The translations under genes were made by a program, and so were the position numbers. From the NCBI RefSeq assembly GCF_001905795.1, contig NZ_LIXJ01000034.1, forward strand, positions 1 to 63,645: a DNA stretch of 63,645 nucleotides, read 5' to 3'. The stretch's first letter is position 1, and each line of letters opens with the position of its first letter. Positions 34,876-43,113 of the stretch are shown piece after piece. Source of the DNA: Streptomyces sp. CB01580. Lineage in GTDB: Bacteria > Actinomycetota > Actinomycetes > Streptomycetales > Streptomycetaceae. The notes under the pieces are model-generated. The model worked only from the letters and a program-made list of their open reading frames with translations. It was not told the origin of the DNA and did not search any database.

Positions 34876-37076
34876 CCAGGGGGATGTCCGACACCGTACG
34901 CCCCACGCGGTGGGGCTGGTCGGCGCTGACGGTGTCGGCGCTGGTGGTGTCGGTCGCCATGGCCGTCCGGGCGGGAACCGGGGACGTGGACCCGGGCGGG
35001 TTGGTGGTCGGAGTGGTCGGCCTGATGCTGACGGTGGCGGGCCTGGACCAGGCCAGGTCCTCCCAGGCCCGGGAGGACACCGATGCCGCCGGGCTCGCCG
35101 ACCGCCTCGCCGTCGACATCAGGAAACGCGAGGAGGAAGCCCGCCGGAGACTTCTCGGCGGCAGCGACCGCACCATCAACATCGAGTTCGTCCACCTGCC
35201 CTCCCGTGCCCACCAGGCCGCGGGCGCGGTACCCCACGGCACATTGGAGGAAGTCGCCGCCTATTACCGCGCTGTTGGGTCCGGCCGACTCGTCATCACC
35301 GGCGCGCCCGGAGCCGGTAAGACGGTGCTCGCCCTCCACCTCATGCTGCTTCTGCTCGCCGACCGGACGCCGGGCGGCCCCGTACCCGTACGGCTGTCGT
35401 TGTCCACCTTCAGCCCCGGCCCGGCCAAGCTCGACGACTGGCTGGCCGACCAGCTCGCCCGCGTACACCGGCTACGCCCCGCCGCGGCAGCCGCTCTCGT
35501 CAGAGCCCGTCTGGTCCTTCCGGTGCTCGACGGCCTCGACGAGATGGACGCCAGGGAGGATCCCGGGCTCGGCTCCCGCGCCGCGGCCGCCCTGGAGGCC
35601 ATGAACAACTACCTCCACGGCACCGTCAAGGGCCAGCTCGTCCTCACCTGCCGCAGCACCCCGTACGCCGCTCTCGAACACGTGAGTCTGTGGGCGCAGG
35701 ACGCCTCCCGCATCGACATCGCCCCTGTCAGCCCGGCCGCGGCCGAGGCGTTCGTCACCGCCCGGGCCGTCGACCCGGACCGCTGGGAACCCGTCCTGGA
35801 CGCACTCCGCGCCGCCCCGGACAGCCCGCTGGCCCGGGGCCTGTCCACCCCCTGGCGGCTGACACTGGCGCTCGCCGTCTACGACGAGCGCGACCCCGAG
35901 CACGGCTGGGTTCGTGACCCCGCGGAGCTCCGTCGACGCGGCCTGCGAACCCCCGAGCAGATCCGGGACCACCTGCTGGATCTGTACATCCGGGGTGCGT
36001 CCCCGATGGACGACACCGCCGCGCCCTACACGCGGCAGCAGGTGCGTATGTGGCTGACGGTCCTCGCCCGCCACCTGCGCACCAACACCGGTGCCCGCGA
36101 GGTGGCCGGACGCCGTCTGTCGAACACCGACCTCGTGCTCCACGAATTGTGGCCGCTCACCGGCCACCGCCGCGCCCGCACCGTCCACGTCCTCCTGACT
36201 CTCGCGGTGTGGGCCGTTGCCGACCTGCCCGCGGGCCTGCTCGACGCGTGGAGCGTGTACGTGACGAACGTAATGCTCATGGCGGCGGGCAGCCTTCTCG
36301 TGGGAATCCCTCCCTGGCCGATCCCGTCCCGGCTGGAACGCATCACGGTCAAAACGCGTGTCGGGCGACGCCAGCTCGTGAACGGGCTCGTGGGCGGGCT
36401 CTTCTGGGGAGGGCTCGTCGTCGTGCTCGACATCGGGAACGTCGTCGGACTGGTGATCGGGCTCGTGTACGGATCAATGGTGGGGCTCGTCGGAGGGGCG
36501 ACCATCGGGGCCGGACTGGCGGGCGTGCTCTCGGACGCACTCGAGATCCGCAGGCCGCACGGGCTCGCGTCGCCGCGCCGCATGGTGCGGGACGACCTGG
36601 TGACCGGGCTCGTGACCGGCCTCGTGGTCGGGCTCGGGTTCGTCCCCTTCTACTGGTTCGCCCTGAGCCCCGTCCTCGCGTTCGGGGCGGTGTTCATCTA
36701 CATGGCCCTGTTCGGCCTCGGTGGCGGGCGGGTGCTCGCGCTGGTCCACAACCGCCTGTTCAGATGCGGCTACCGGGGCGCGCTCGACGTGCTGTTCAGG
36801 CCCTGGCGCGCGTTCGGCCCCCTGTTCAGGACAGGCGCCGGCCCGGCCCTCGGAGCGGCTGGGATCCGCTACGTGGCTCTCCTGCTCTGTACTCGCCGCT
36901 GGTGGTCCGATCAGCCACTGCCCTGGCGCCTCGGCCGTTTCCTCGACTGGTGCTGCGACGCGGGTCTGATGCGCACCGCCGGGATCGCCTACCAGTTCCG
37001 CCACCGCGAGCTCCAGGACTTCCTCGCCCGCGGCGACATCCGCCACGACCCGCCGGGCGGCCCCGTGTCCGCGTGA
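34872..37076 (+). CDS. Membrane NACHT NTPase (STAND) with glycine-zipper helices
   Basis: A 734-residue STAND NTPase. It has two N-terminal membrane helices (about 13-58), a linker, then a NACHT domain: Walker A GAPGAGKT (144-151), Walker B with extra acidic residues LPVLDGLDEMDA (about 219), and a CRSTPYA sensor-like region. A winged-helix-like region is followed by a C-terminal half with about six to eight Gly-rich hydrophobic helices (VGLVIGLVYGSMVGLVGGAT) and a soluble tail. NACHT proteins are ATP-switch signalling or immunity modules; here the effector part appears to be membrane-embedded. GTG start overlaps the DUF6801 stop by 4 nt; ATG at 34884 is an alternative. Confidence 0.85.
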   Translation: MTRGMSDTVRPTRWGWSALTVSALVVSVAMAVRAGTGDVDPGGLVVGVVGLMLTVAGLDQARSSQAREDTDAAGLADRLAVDIRKREEEARRRLLGGSDRTINIEFVHLPSRAHQAAGAVPHGTLEEVAAYYRAVGSGRLVITGAPGAGKTVLALHLMLLLLADRTPGGPVPVRLSLSTFSPGPAKLDDWLADQLARVHRLRPAAAAALVRARLVLPVLDGLDEMDAREDPGLGSRAAAALEAMNNYLHGTVKGQLVLTCRSTPYAALEHVSLWAQDASRIDIAPVSPAAAEAFVTARAVDPDRWEPVLDALRAAPDSPLARGLSTPWRLTLALAVYDERDPEHGWVRDPAELRRRGLRTPEQIRDHLLDLYIRGASPMDDTAAPYTRQQVRMWLTVLARHLRTNTGAREVAGRRLSNTDLVLHELWPLTGHRRARTVHVLLTLAVWAVADLPAGLLDAWSVYVTNVMLMAAGSLLVGIPPWPIPSRLERITVKTRVGRRQLVNGLVGGLFWGGLVVVLDIGNVVGLVIGLVYGSMVGLVGGATIGAGLAGVLSDALEIRRPHGLASPRRMVRDDLVTGLVTGLVVGLGFVPFYWFALSPVLAFGAVFIYMALFGLGGGRVLALVHNRLFRCGYRGALDVLFRPWRAFGPLFRTGAGPALGAAGIRYVALLLCTRRWWSDQPLPWRLGRFLDWCCDAGLMRTAGIAYQFRHRELQDFLARGDIRHDPPGGPVSA

Positions 37077-37204
37077 ACCCCGGGTGGCTGGTCGGTCACA
37101 AGGGTGCGGTCCGGTGCCCGCTCAGCTTGTCGTCCATCCAGTTCGACGCGGTTCTGTGCCGACCTCGTGGTGGGCGGGACGGCTGAACGCTTCACCGGTG
37201 GCGA

Positions 37205-37425
37205 GCACTCTGCCCACGTCATGACGGGTGGCTGGGCGGCGGTTCTTCGAACCTGGTGGCCGACCTGGTCCGGGGAGGGTGAGTTTCGGTGCGCCCGCCG
37301 GTGAGCCGGTCGTGCAGGTTTCCGAACCTCCTGTTGGTGGTGTCGGTGACCGCGGTGATCGCGGGCTCGGGCCAGGTCTCCGGCTTGGTGAAGCGGAACT
37401 CCGGGCCGTGCTTGGCCGGCCGGTC
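37205..37425 (-). mobile_element. IS701-type transposase central/C-terminal fragment
   Basis: Across frames the minus strand gives PAKHGPEFRFTKPETWPEPA and AVTDTTN (central part), then RRFGNLHDRL, and finally LPGPGRPPGSKNRRPATRHD, the typical C-terminus of streptomycete IS701-like transposases. An internal deletion joins the central and terminal parts and frames are shifted. Complementary to the N-terminal piece at 17.7 kb, but in inverted orientation. Confidence 0.6.
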
Positions 37426-37602
37426 GACTGCGAGCCGGTGTCGAGGCCCTGGTCGCAGCGCTCCATGTGTCCGGGGTGGACAACCGTCGGCTTCGCGAGC
37501 AACTGAGCGCGCCTGGTCCCGTCGTTCGCATCCTGCCCATGCAGCCCCGCCCTGGGCAGCAGTTCCAGGGCCAGGAGCCCCTGGGATCCGAGTTCTGCCG
37601 GC

Positions 37603-37839
37603 TCAACCGGTTCGGGGAGGGTCCGCCGACCCATCCGGGGGCTCAGAAGACGTGCGGGCATGGAAACGTCGCAAAAGGTGCCTTGCGAGCAATGTCACCC
37701 AGACCGCCAGCCCCAGCGCCGCGACAATCCTCAGCCAGGGTGCGGTGCCGCTACTGGCTGCTGTCCACCCATGGAGCAAGATGCTCGCGCACATCCAGCC
37801 CGGGCCATCGAAGAACTCGCCCCTGGGGTTTCGTGACAT
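37603..37839 (-). CDS. Small membrane protein (78 aa)
   Basis: ATG at 37839 (MSRNPRGEFFDGPGWMCASI) with GGGGAGCAGGA upstream. There are two short hydrophobic stretches (CASILLHGWTA and LRIVAALGLAVWVTLLARHL) and a charged C-terminus ending ADPPRTG. No family recognised. Reasonable coding character, but short; it could also be the N-terminus of a longer lost protein. Confidence 0.45.
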   Translation of the reverse strand: MSRNPRGEFFDGPGWMCASILLHGWTAASSGTAPWLRIVAALGLAVWVTLLARHLLRRFHARTSSEPPDGSADPPRTG

Positions 37840-38212
37840 TGTCCTGCTCCCCTCAGCCTTCGCGCGGGGACCGCTTCCAGTTCGCCACGGCGGCAGGATA
37901 TGGCAGTTGACGGGCCGGCCTTCGGCCGGGCCACTACCTGGCAGCCGCCGTCCTTCCGGCATTGACGTCATCTCATCCACGTCCGCGAGGAGCAAGACCA
38001 CCGGATGTTGCCCGAACCGGGCGACGAAGGCTGCTCAATGGGCACGAGGCCAGGGCTGTCGTCACCCACATTGCCGGGTTCCGGAAAGCAGCCCCGCGGG
38101 CCGGCTGCCGTGCCCGGTGGATGAGGGGAGATGTCCGGGCAGTCATCATGATGAGCCGGGGGCACTGCTGTTCTGCAGGTCCGCAGGAAGTGACCAGTGC
38201 GGGGAGGGGCAG

Positions 38213-38569
38213 ATGCTCGGGACCGCGATCGACGTGCTCGACAGGGCCATGGACGTGCTCATGGTGGCCGTGGGGCTGGGCTGTGCGTGGCTGGGATGCT
38301 GGGCCGTGCACCGGCCGCGCCGGCCACCGGAGCCCATCCGGGGGCCGGTGTGGGTGGTCCGCACCTGGGGGCTCGGCTTTGTCCTGCTGGGGATTTGCCT
38401 CGCCATCGAGACGATCACCTTGATGACCGGCGGGGAGACCGGCTGGGCGGCGGATGTGATCCGCTGGGTCGCCGGGCCGCTCGTGGTCGGCTCGATCGTG
38501 GCTGCGTTTGTTGCCCGGCGGTGGAAGCGCCACCGGGCCCGGACTGTGAAGGGCAGGCGGCGGGCGTGA
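38213..38569 (+). CDS. Small integral membrane protein (118 aa)
   Basis: ATG at 38213 (MLGTAIDVLDRAMDVLMVAV) with GGGGAGGGG directly upstream. Three hydrophobic helices (about 12-35, 48-68, 78-100) and a basic C-terminus (RRWKRHRARTVKGRRRA). No recognised family. The stop overlaps a GTG start of the next, frameshifted gene (GTGA), so this was the first gene of a small membrane-protein operon. Confidence 0.6.
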   Translation: MLGTAIDVLDRAMDVLMVAVGLGCAWLGCWAVHRPRRPPEPIRGPVWVVRTWGLGFVLLGICLAIETITLMTGGETGWAADVIRWVAGPLVVGSIVAAFVARRWKRHRARTVKGRRRA

Positions 38570-38952
38570 GACGATCCGTCTCCTGGCGCGAGGCTGCGTC
38601 GGCCACCGGCCTGCTGGGCGGTCAGCGGCCTGGGGTACACCGCGAGCGCGGCCCTTGACGAGCCGCAACTGTCCGTTGCTCCCCTCATCGGCGCCGGGCT
38701 CATGCAGTGGTTCTGGGCGCGACACCGTTCCTGGCCGGCAGGGGGCGCGGCCGGCCTTGTAGGGGCTGCCGTACTGTTCGGCCTCGTCGACATCCTGCGG
38801 CCGGAACTGGGCCGGTACGTCGCGGACGCGCTGGCCACGGGCGCAGCGGCGACCGCCTCCGTAGCCGTGCTCACCCTGCTGGGCCGCTTCACAGGACGCC
38901 GTCATGCCGCCGTACGGCAACCCGCGCGTGAGCCACCACATCAGCCTTCCGC
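38566..38952 (+). pseudogene. Membrane protein gene with frameshift
   Basis: GTG at 38566 (VRRSVSWREAASATGLLGG) overlaps the previous stop by 4 nt. After about 19 codons the protein-like continuation (VSGLGYTASAALDEPQLSVA, GLMQWFWARHRSWPAGGAAG, TASVAVLTLLGRFTGRR) is found in a different frame, so a single-base indel lies near 38620. Three hydrophobic helices follow. An ATG at 38702 could restart translation of the second part. Family unknown. Confidence 0.45.
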
Positions 38953-39502
38953 CCGAGCCGGGCGACGTCCGGCGGCGTACCGTCCGGCGTCGCGTGTGGG
39001 GGCTGTGCGCGGCGCTGCTCGGTGTGTCGCGATGCTCCTCCTCGGTGCCGCGGGGCTGGCCATCGTGCCGGACCTGATCGAGGACGAGAAAGCGTTCGGC
39101 ACCGCGACTGCCTGCACCGCCCCGTCCTCTCTCCAGGACGACTGCCGGCGCTCGTTCGACGCGACTGTGACCCGTACGGTGATCAGGGATCAGGCCAGGT
39201 CATCGGAGTACACGCTGTACGTGGACGGCCCGGCACGGGTGCCCCGCAGCATCGACGTGGGCGGCTCGGAGCCGCTGCTCAAGCGCCTGCGTCCCGGTGA
39301 CAACGTGACGGTCACCATGTGGCGGGACTACGCGACCGCGGTACGCCAGGGCAAGGTCTCCCAGGAGACCGCCGATACGCCGGAGGGCGAGCCGTCCGCG
39401 ACATTCGCACGGCCCCGATCCCACGCTCGCCCAGCCGCGCGCCGCCGTCGACGAGCCCGCTACCCGCCCCACGCGGTCGGGGAGCTGATGCTCGCGCCAT
39501 AA
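38904..39502 (+). pseudogene. Membrane-anchored hypothetical protein, frameshifted
   Basis: ATG at 38904 (MPPYGNPRVSHHISLPPEPG; AGGA 8 nt upstream) leads into VRRRVWGLCAALLG. The hydrophobic segment and the rest (MLLLGAAGLAIVPDLIEDEK, ACTAPSSLQDDCRRSFDATV, GDNVTVTMWRDYATAV) then continue in another frame, with an indel near 39030. The tail after about 39405 is also out of register. A two-Cys extracytoplasmic domain with a beta-rich end is discernible; no function assigned. Confidence 0.45.
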
Positions 39503-39570
39503 CCGGCGACCGCCGCGCCCTGCACGGCACCGTCCTGTAACCCGCGCTGCACGAGGCCGGTCAGACCTCC

Positions 39571-39942
39571 GTGCAGGTCAACAAGCAGGGGCAGGTCGAG
39601 ATCCCCGCCGCGGGGGCCGATGGGGACGGATCGGGCTCCGGGGGGAACTCCGGCGCCGAGGCCATGCAGAAGGCGATGACCGAATGCGACGCCAAGGTGC
39701 CTGGGATGCAGCAGCTCGCCAACAAGGAGCTGCCCAAGATGGTGGAGCGGGCCCGGCAGCTCGCTGTCTGTCTGCGCAAGAACGGTCTGACGGTAACTCA
39801 GGTTCCGGACACTGAGCCGAAGTTCAGCGGAAACGTGGCCATCGCGGTCGACACCGACCCGGCCGCGTTCGAGCGCGCGTACGCCATATGCAGCAAGGAT
39901 TTCCAGGATGTGGGCGTCACCTCGCTGGGCAAGGGGCAGTGA
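39571..39942 (+). CDS. N-terminally truncated secreted protein of an efflux operon
   Basis: A 123-residue frame from GTG: VQVNKQGQVEIPAAGADGDG, a Gly/Ser linker, then a helical domain with two Cys (MTECDAKVPGMQQLANKE; RQLAVCLRKNGLTVTQV; YAICSKDFQDVG). Similar lipoproteins in streptomycetes stand directly before a MacA-like adaptor and a MacB-like ABC transporter, as here. The signal peptide and N-terminal part are missing: an in-frame stop precedes the GTG. The gene is probably non-functional in export. Confidence 0.5.
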   Translation: MQVNKQGQVEIPAAGADGDGSGSGGNSGAEAMQKAMTECDAKVPGMQQLANKELPKMVERARQLAVCLRKNGLTVTQVPDTEPKFSGNVAIAVDTDPAAFERAYAICSKDFQDVGVTSLGKGQ

Positions 39943-39944
39943 GC

Positions 39945-40128
39945 ATGGCGATGGACGACGGCACCCGCGACCTCGGGGCGGCGGGCCGGGCTGTGCCGCA
40001 GCCACCCGGTGCACCGGAACCGGGCGCGCCGCAGCCCTGTCGTCGAGGCCGGCTGCTGCGCCGCTCCGTCATCGGACTGCTCGTGGTCGCGGCGGTGTCC
40101 GGCGGCGTTGTGGTGGTCGGACGGCGCA
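39945..40128 (+). pseudogene. Periplasmic adaptor (MacA/peptidoglycan-binding type) N-terminal remnant
   Basis: ATG at 39945 opens a Pro/Gly-rich cytoplasmic start, a basic cluster and one membrane helix (RRSVIGLLVVAAVSGGVVVV), the usual N-terminus of streptomycete efflux adaptor proteins. At about 40128 the sequence changes abruptly to the middle of an ABC ATPase in another frame. The lipoyl/HlyD and peptidoglycan-binding domains are deleted. Confidence 0.5.
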
Positions 40129-40674
40129 CTGGAGCGTCCCACGGCAGGCCGGATCAGCCTGGACGGGCACGATCTGGCGGGTCTGCGCGAGCGGCAGGTG
40201 GCCGCGCTGCGAGCCCACCGCATCGGCTTCGTCTTCCAGCAGTTCTTCCTGCTGGCGGGGCTGAGCTGCGTGGAGAATGTGGCCACCGGGCTGCTGTACA
40301 CGGGCGCGAGCGCCCGCGTGCGGCGCAGGCGCGCGGTGGAGGTGCTGCGGCGGGTCGGGCTCGGGCACCGCTTGGACCACCGCCCGGAACAGTTGTCGGG
40401 CGGGGAGAAGCAGCGAGTGGCGATCGCCCGCGCGGTTGCCGGGCGTCCTGCGCTCCTGCTGGCGGACGAGCCGACCGGGGCGCTGGACAGCGCGTCCGGC
40501 GCGGCCGTCGTCGATCTGCTGCGGGAACTGAACGTGGACGGCACGACGGTGGTGGTCATCACCCACGACCGGGAACTGGCGGCGTCGTTTCCACGGCGCG
40601 TGGGCATCCAGGACGGGCGGATCGCGTTCGACGAGCGCGGCGCCGCGGCGGCGACCGGGGGCGGTGCCCGGTGA
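40128..40674 (+). pseudogene. MacB-like ABC ATPase lacking Walker A
   Basis: The fragment starts at ERPTAGRISLDGHDLAGLRE, immediately after where the P-loop should be. It then has the Q-loop region IGFVFQQFFLLAGLSCVENV, signature LSGGEKQRVAIARA, Walker B LLLADEPTGALDS and switch His in VVITHD. The upstream 40 or so residues including the P-loop are gone, so ATP binding is impossible. The stop overlaps the permease GTG (GTGA), the original operon coupling. Confidence 0.7.
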
Positions 40675-42710
40675 ACCTCCACGCCCACACCCACATCCGC
40701 GGTGACTCCGGCGGCAGGCTGCCCCGTTCGGTCCGGCTGCGAGCGTCCGACCTGTTGCGGCTGGGCCTGCTGGGGCCACGCACCCGTCGGCTGCGCTCGG
40801 TGCTGTCAGCGCTCGGCATCGCCCTGGGCATCGCCGCAGTCGTCGCGGTCACCGGTATCTCGGCGTCCAACCAGGCGCATCTGCTGGACCGCCTGGACCG
40901 ACTCGGCAGCAACCTGATCACGGTGGCGCCTGGAAAGGACGCCTCCCAGCGGCTCGTGCCGCTGCCCCCACAGGCGCCGGTGATGCTGGGCAACATCGCC
41001 CCGGTGCAGAAGGTCACCGCCACCGGCGCGACCAAGGCGTCCGTCTACCGCAACGACCTGGTACCGGACGGCCAGACCAACAGTCTGACCGTGCTGTCCG
41101 CAAGCCTGGACCTGCTGGACGCACTGCACGCCACGCTGCGCGCCGGTCGTTGGCTCGACACCGCCTCGCAGAACCTGCCCGTGGTGGTGCTCGGCGACGC
41201 CGCCGCCAGACGGCTGGGCGTCGCCGGCCCCGGGGAGCGGGGTGAGGACATCGCCCGCATCCCCTCCGGAACCGCCCTCCACATCGCGCTGAGCACCGCC
41301 GACGGCCCTGCCGTGCCTCGCCTGGTCCGGCCCGAACACTCCGCCGGCTGGCTCGCGCTCACCGCCGACCCCACCCCGCTTCTCGGGCTCCCGGCCGACT
41401 CCGACGGTACGGGCGAGAGGGACCTGCTCGACCGGCGTGACGCCGTGTTCGCGACCGTGCAGGAGCACTACTACGCCAGCCCTCCCCGTATCGAACGTGG
41501 CTGGCGCCACCACCTCTTGTCCACCGACGGCCGCTCGTACCTCGACATCGTCAACAACGTCACCCCGCTGGGCCACGCCCACCCCCGCGTCGAACAGGCG
41601 GTCTCCCGGCAACTGCGACGGCTCAACACCAACTCGCGGTTCCACTACGCCTCGGTGGTGGAGTTCACCGAACGCCTCGCCGCCCTCCTCCCCCAGCCCC
41701 TGGACACGGTGTTCCTGGTCAACTCCGGTTCCGAGGCGGTGGATCTGGGCCTCCGACTGGCCATCGGCGCCACCGGGCAGCACGACATCGTCGCACTGCG
41801 CGAGGCGTACCACGGCTGGACGTATGCCTCCGACGCGGTTTCCACCTCGCTGCAGGACAACCCGAACGCCCTGGCCACCCGCCCGGGCTGGGTCCACACC
41901 GTGGATTCCCCCAACTCCTATCGCGGCCGGCACCGCGGGGCGGATGCCGTGCACTACGGGCCTGAGGCCGTCGCGGTGATCGACGAACTGGCCGCCTCGG
42001 GCCGCCCGGCAGGAGCGTTCATCGGCGAGACCTTCTACGGCAACGCCGGAGGAGTCGCCCTGCCCGACGGCTATCTCGCCCAGGTGTACGCGGCCGTCCG
42101 CCGTCACGGTGGCCTGGCCGTCGCCGATGAGGTCCAGGTCGGCTACGGCCGTCTGGGACACTGGTTCTGGGGCTTCGAACAGCAACAGGTCGTCCCCGAC
42201 ATCGTCTGTGTCGCCAAGGCCATGGGCAACGGACACCCCCTCGGCGCCGTCATCACCTCCAAGTCGGTCGCCGACCGGTACCGCGAACAGGGCTACTTCT
42301 TCTCCTCCACCGGCGGCAGCCCGGTCTCCAGCACCGTGGGCCTCACCGTCCTGGACACCCTGCGCGACGAGGACCTCCAGGGCAACGCGGTACGCGTCGG
42401 CAGCCATCTGAAGAGCCGGCTCGAAGCACTGGCCGACCGCTACGACATCATCGGCGCCGTCCACGGATCAGGCCTCTACCTCGGCCTCGAACTCGTCCGC
42501 GACCGTGTCAGCCTGGAACCCGCCACCGAAGAGACCGCCGAACTCTGCGACCGCATGCTCGACCTGGGCGTCGTCGTCCAACCCACGGGGGACCACCTCA
42601 ACATCCTGAAAATCAAGCCGCCCCTGTGCATCGACACCACCGCGGCCGACTTCTTCGCCGACATGCTCGACCTGGCCCTCGTCCAACTCGGCCATGGCCG
42701 CACCGGCTGA
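40671..42710 (+). CDS. In-frame fusion: FtsX/MacB permease N-terminus + class III aminotransferase
   Basis: A 679-residue open frame. Residues 1 to about 190 are a MacB-type permease start: basic N-terminus, one membrane helix (LRSVLSALGIALGIAAVVAV) and part of the periplasmic core (LVVLGDAAARRLGV-like). From about residue 195 the sequence becomes a PLP enzyme of the class III (ethanolamine-phosphate lyase/AGXT2L-like) family: DIVNNVTPLGHAHPRVEQAV, NSGSEAVDLGLRLA, AYHGWTYASDAV, VADEVQVGYGRLG, PLP lysine in CVAKAMGNGHPLGAV, FFSSTGGSPVSS. The family's usual N-terminal phosphotransferase and M23 parts are missing. The product would be a membrane-tethered aminotransferase facing the cytoplasm or the outside depending on topology, or an inactive relic. 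Confidence 0.7.
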   Translation: MNLHAHTHIRGDSGGRLPRSVRLRASDLLRLGLLGPRTRRLRSVLSALGIALGIAAVVAVTGISASNQAHLLDRLDRLGSNLITVAPGKDASQRLVPLPPQAPVMLGNIAPVQKVTATGATKASVYRNDLVPDGQTNSLTVLSASLDLLDALHATLRAGRWLDTASQNLPVVVLGDAAARRLGVAGPGERGEDIARIPSGTALHIALSTADGPAVPRLVRPEHSAGWLALTADPTPLLGLPADSDGTGERDLLDRRDAVFATVQEHYYASPPRIERGWRHHLLSTDGRSYLDIVNNVTPLGHAHPRVEQAVSRQLRRLNTNSRFHYASVVEFTERLAALLPQPLDTVFLVNSGSEAVDLGLRLAIGATGQHDIVALREAYHGWTYASDAVSTSLQDNPNALATRPGWVHTVDSPNSYRGRHRGADAVHYGPEAVAVIDELAASGRPAGAFIGETFYGNAGGVALPDGYLAQVYAAVRRHGGLAVADEVQVGYGRLGHWFWGFEQQQVVPDIVCVAKAMGNGHPLGAVITSKSVADRYREQGYFFSSTGGSPVSSTVGLTVLDTLRDEDLQGNAVRVGSHLKSRLEALADRYDIIGAVHGSGLYLGLELVRDRVSLEPATEETAELCDRMLDLGVVVQPTGDHLNILKIKPPLCIDTTAADFFADMLDLALVQLGHGRTG

Positions 42711-43113
42711 CACCGGGTGACACCGGGCTCAACGTCGGCGCTTCACAATGCGGCGCCGAGGCGATGCTCGGTCCACCGGCCGACGACCCCGCCGGGCCAC
42801 CACCCTCGACCCCGTACATCGCCACCCTCTTCCTTCCCGTCGAGCCCGCTCGCCCGATCGGCAAAGGCACTCACGCTGCTCCCTCCCCCGTCCCTTGCCC
42901 GACGCGATGGATGTCGCGGGCCCCGTTCGGGCTTCGGCCTGTGATGAAGTCCCTGGCCACCGGCTGTGAAGTCCCCGACCATGTGCGTCCTTTCCTTTGT
43001 GTGGCACGCCCACATGCCCCGTCGGCCACCGGTCCGCCTAGCGTGTGCACACCCGGTGCCGGGACGGCATCGGGCGGACGCGCCATGGGTGCATGAACGG
43101 GAAAGGCCGGGAC
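42711..43113. other. Intergenic stretch
   Basis: A 400-bp gap. It begins with a direct repeat of TGACACCGGG and contains Pro/Arg-rich short frames only. The right end carries AAAGG before the lipase start. No RNA gene or fragment recognised. Confidence 0.35.

Noticed and set aside
34872..37076. Calling the NACHT protein a proven phage-defence gene
   Set aside because: NACHT domains occur in many signalling roles; no defence-island neighbours (nucleases, restriction-modification) are present, so only a signalling ATPase is supported.
40806..42464. 552-codon minus-strand frame opposite the permease/aminotransferase fusion
   Set aside because: Low-complexity Gly/Val/Gln-rich translation with no motif; antisense to a clear PLP enzyme.
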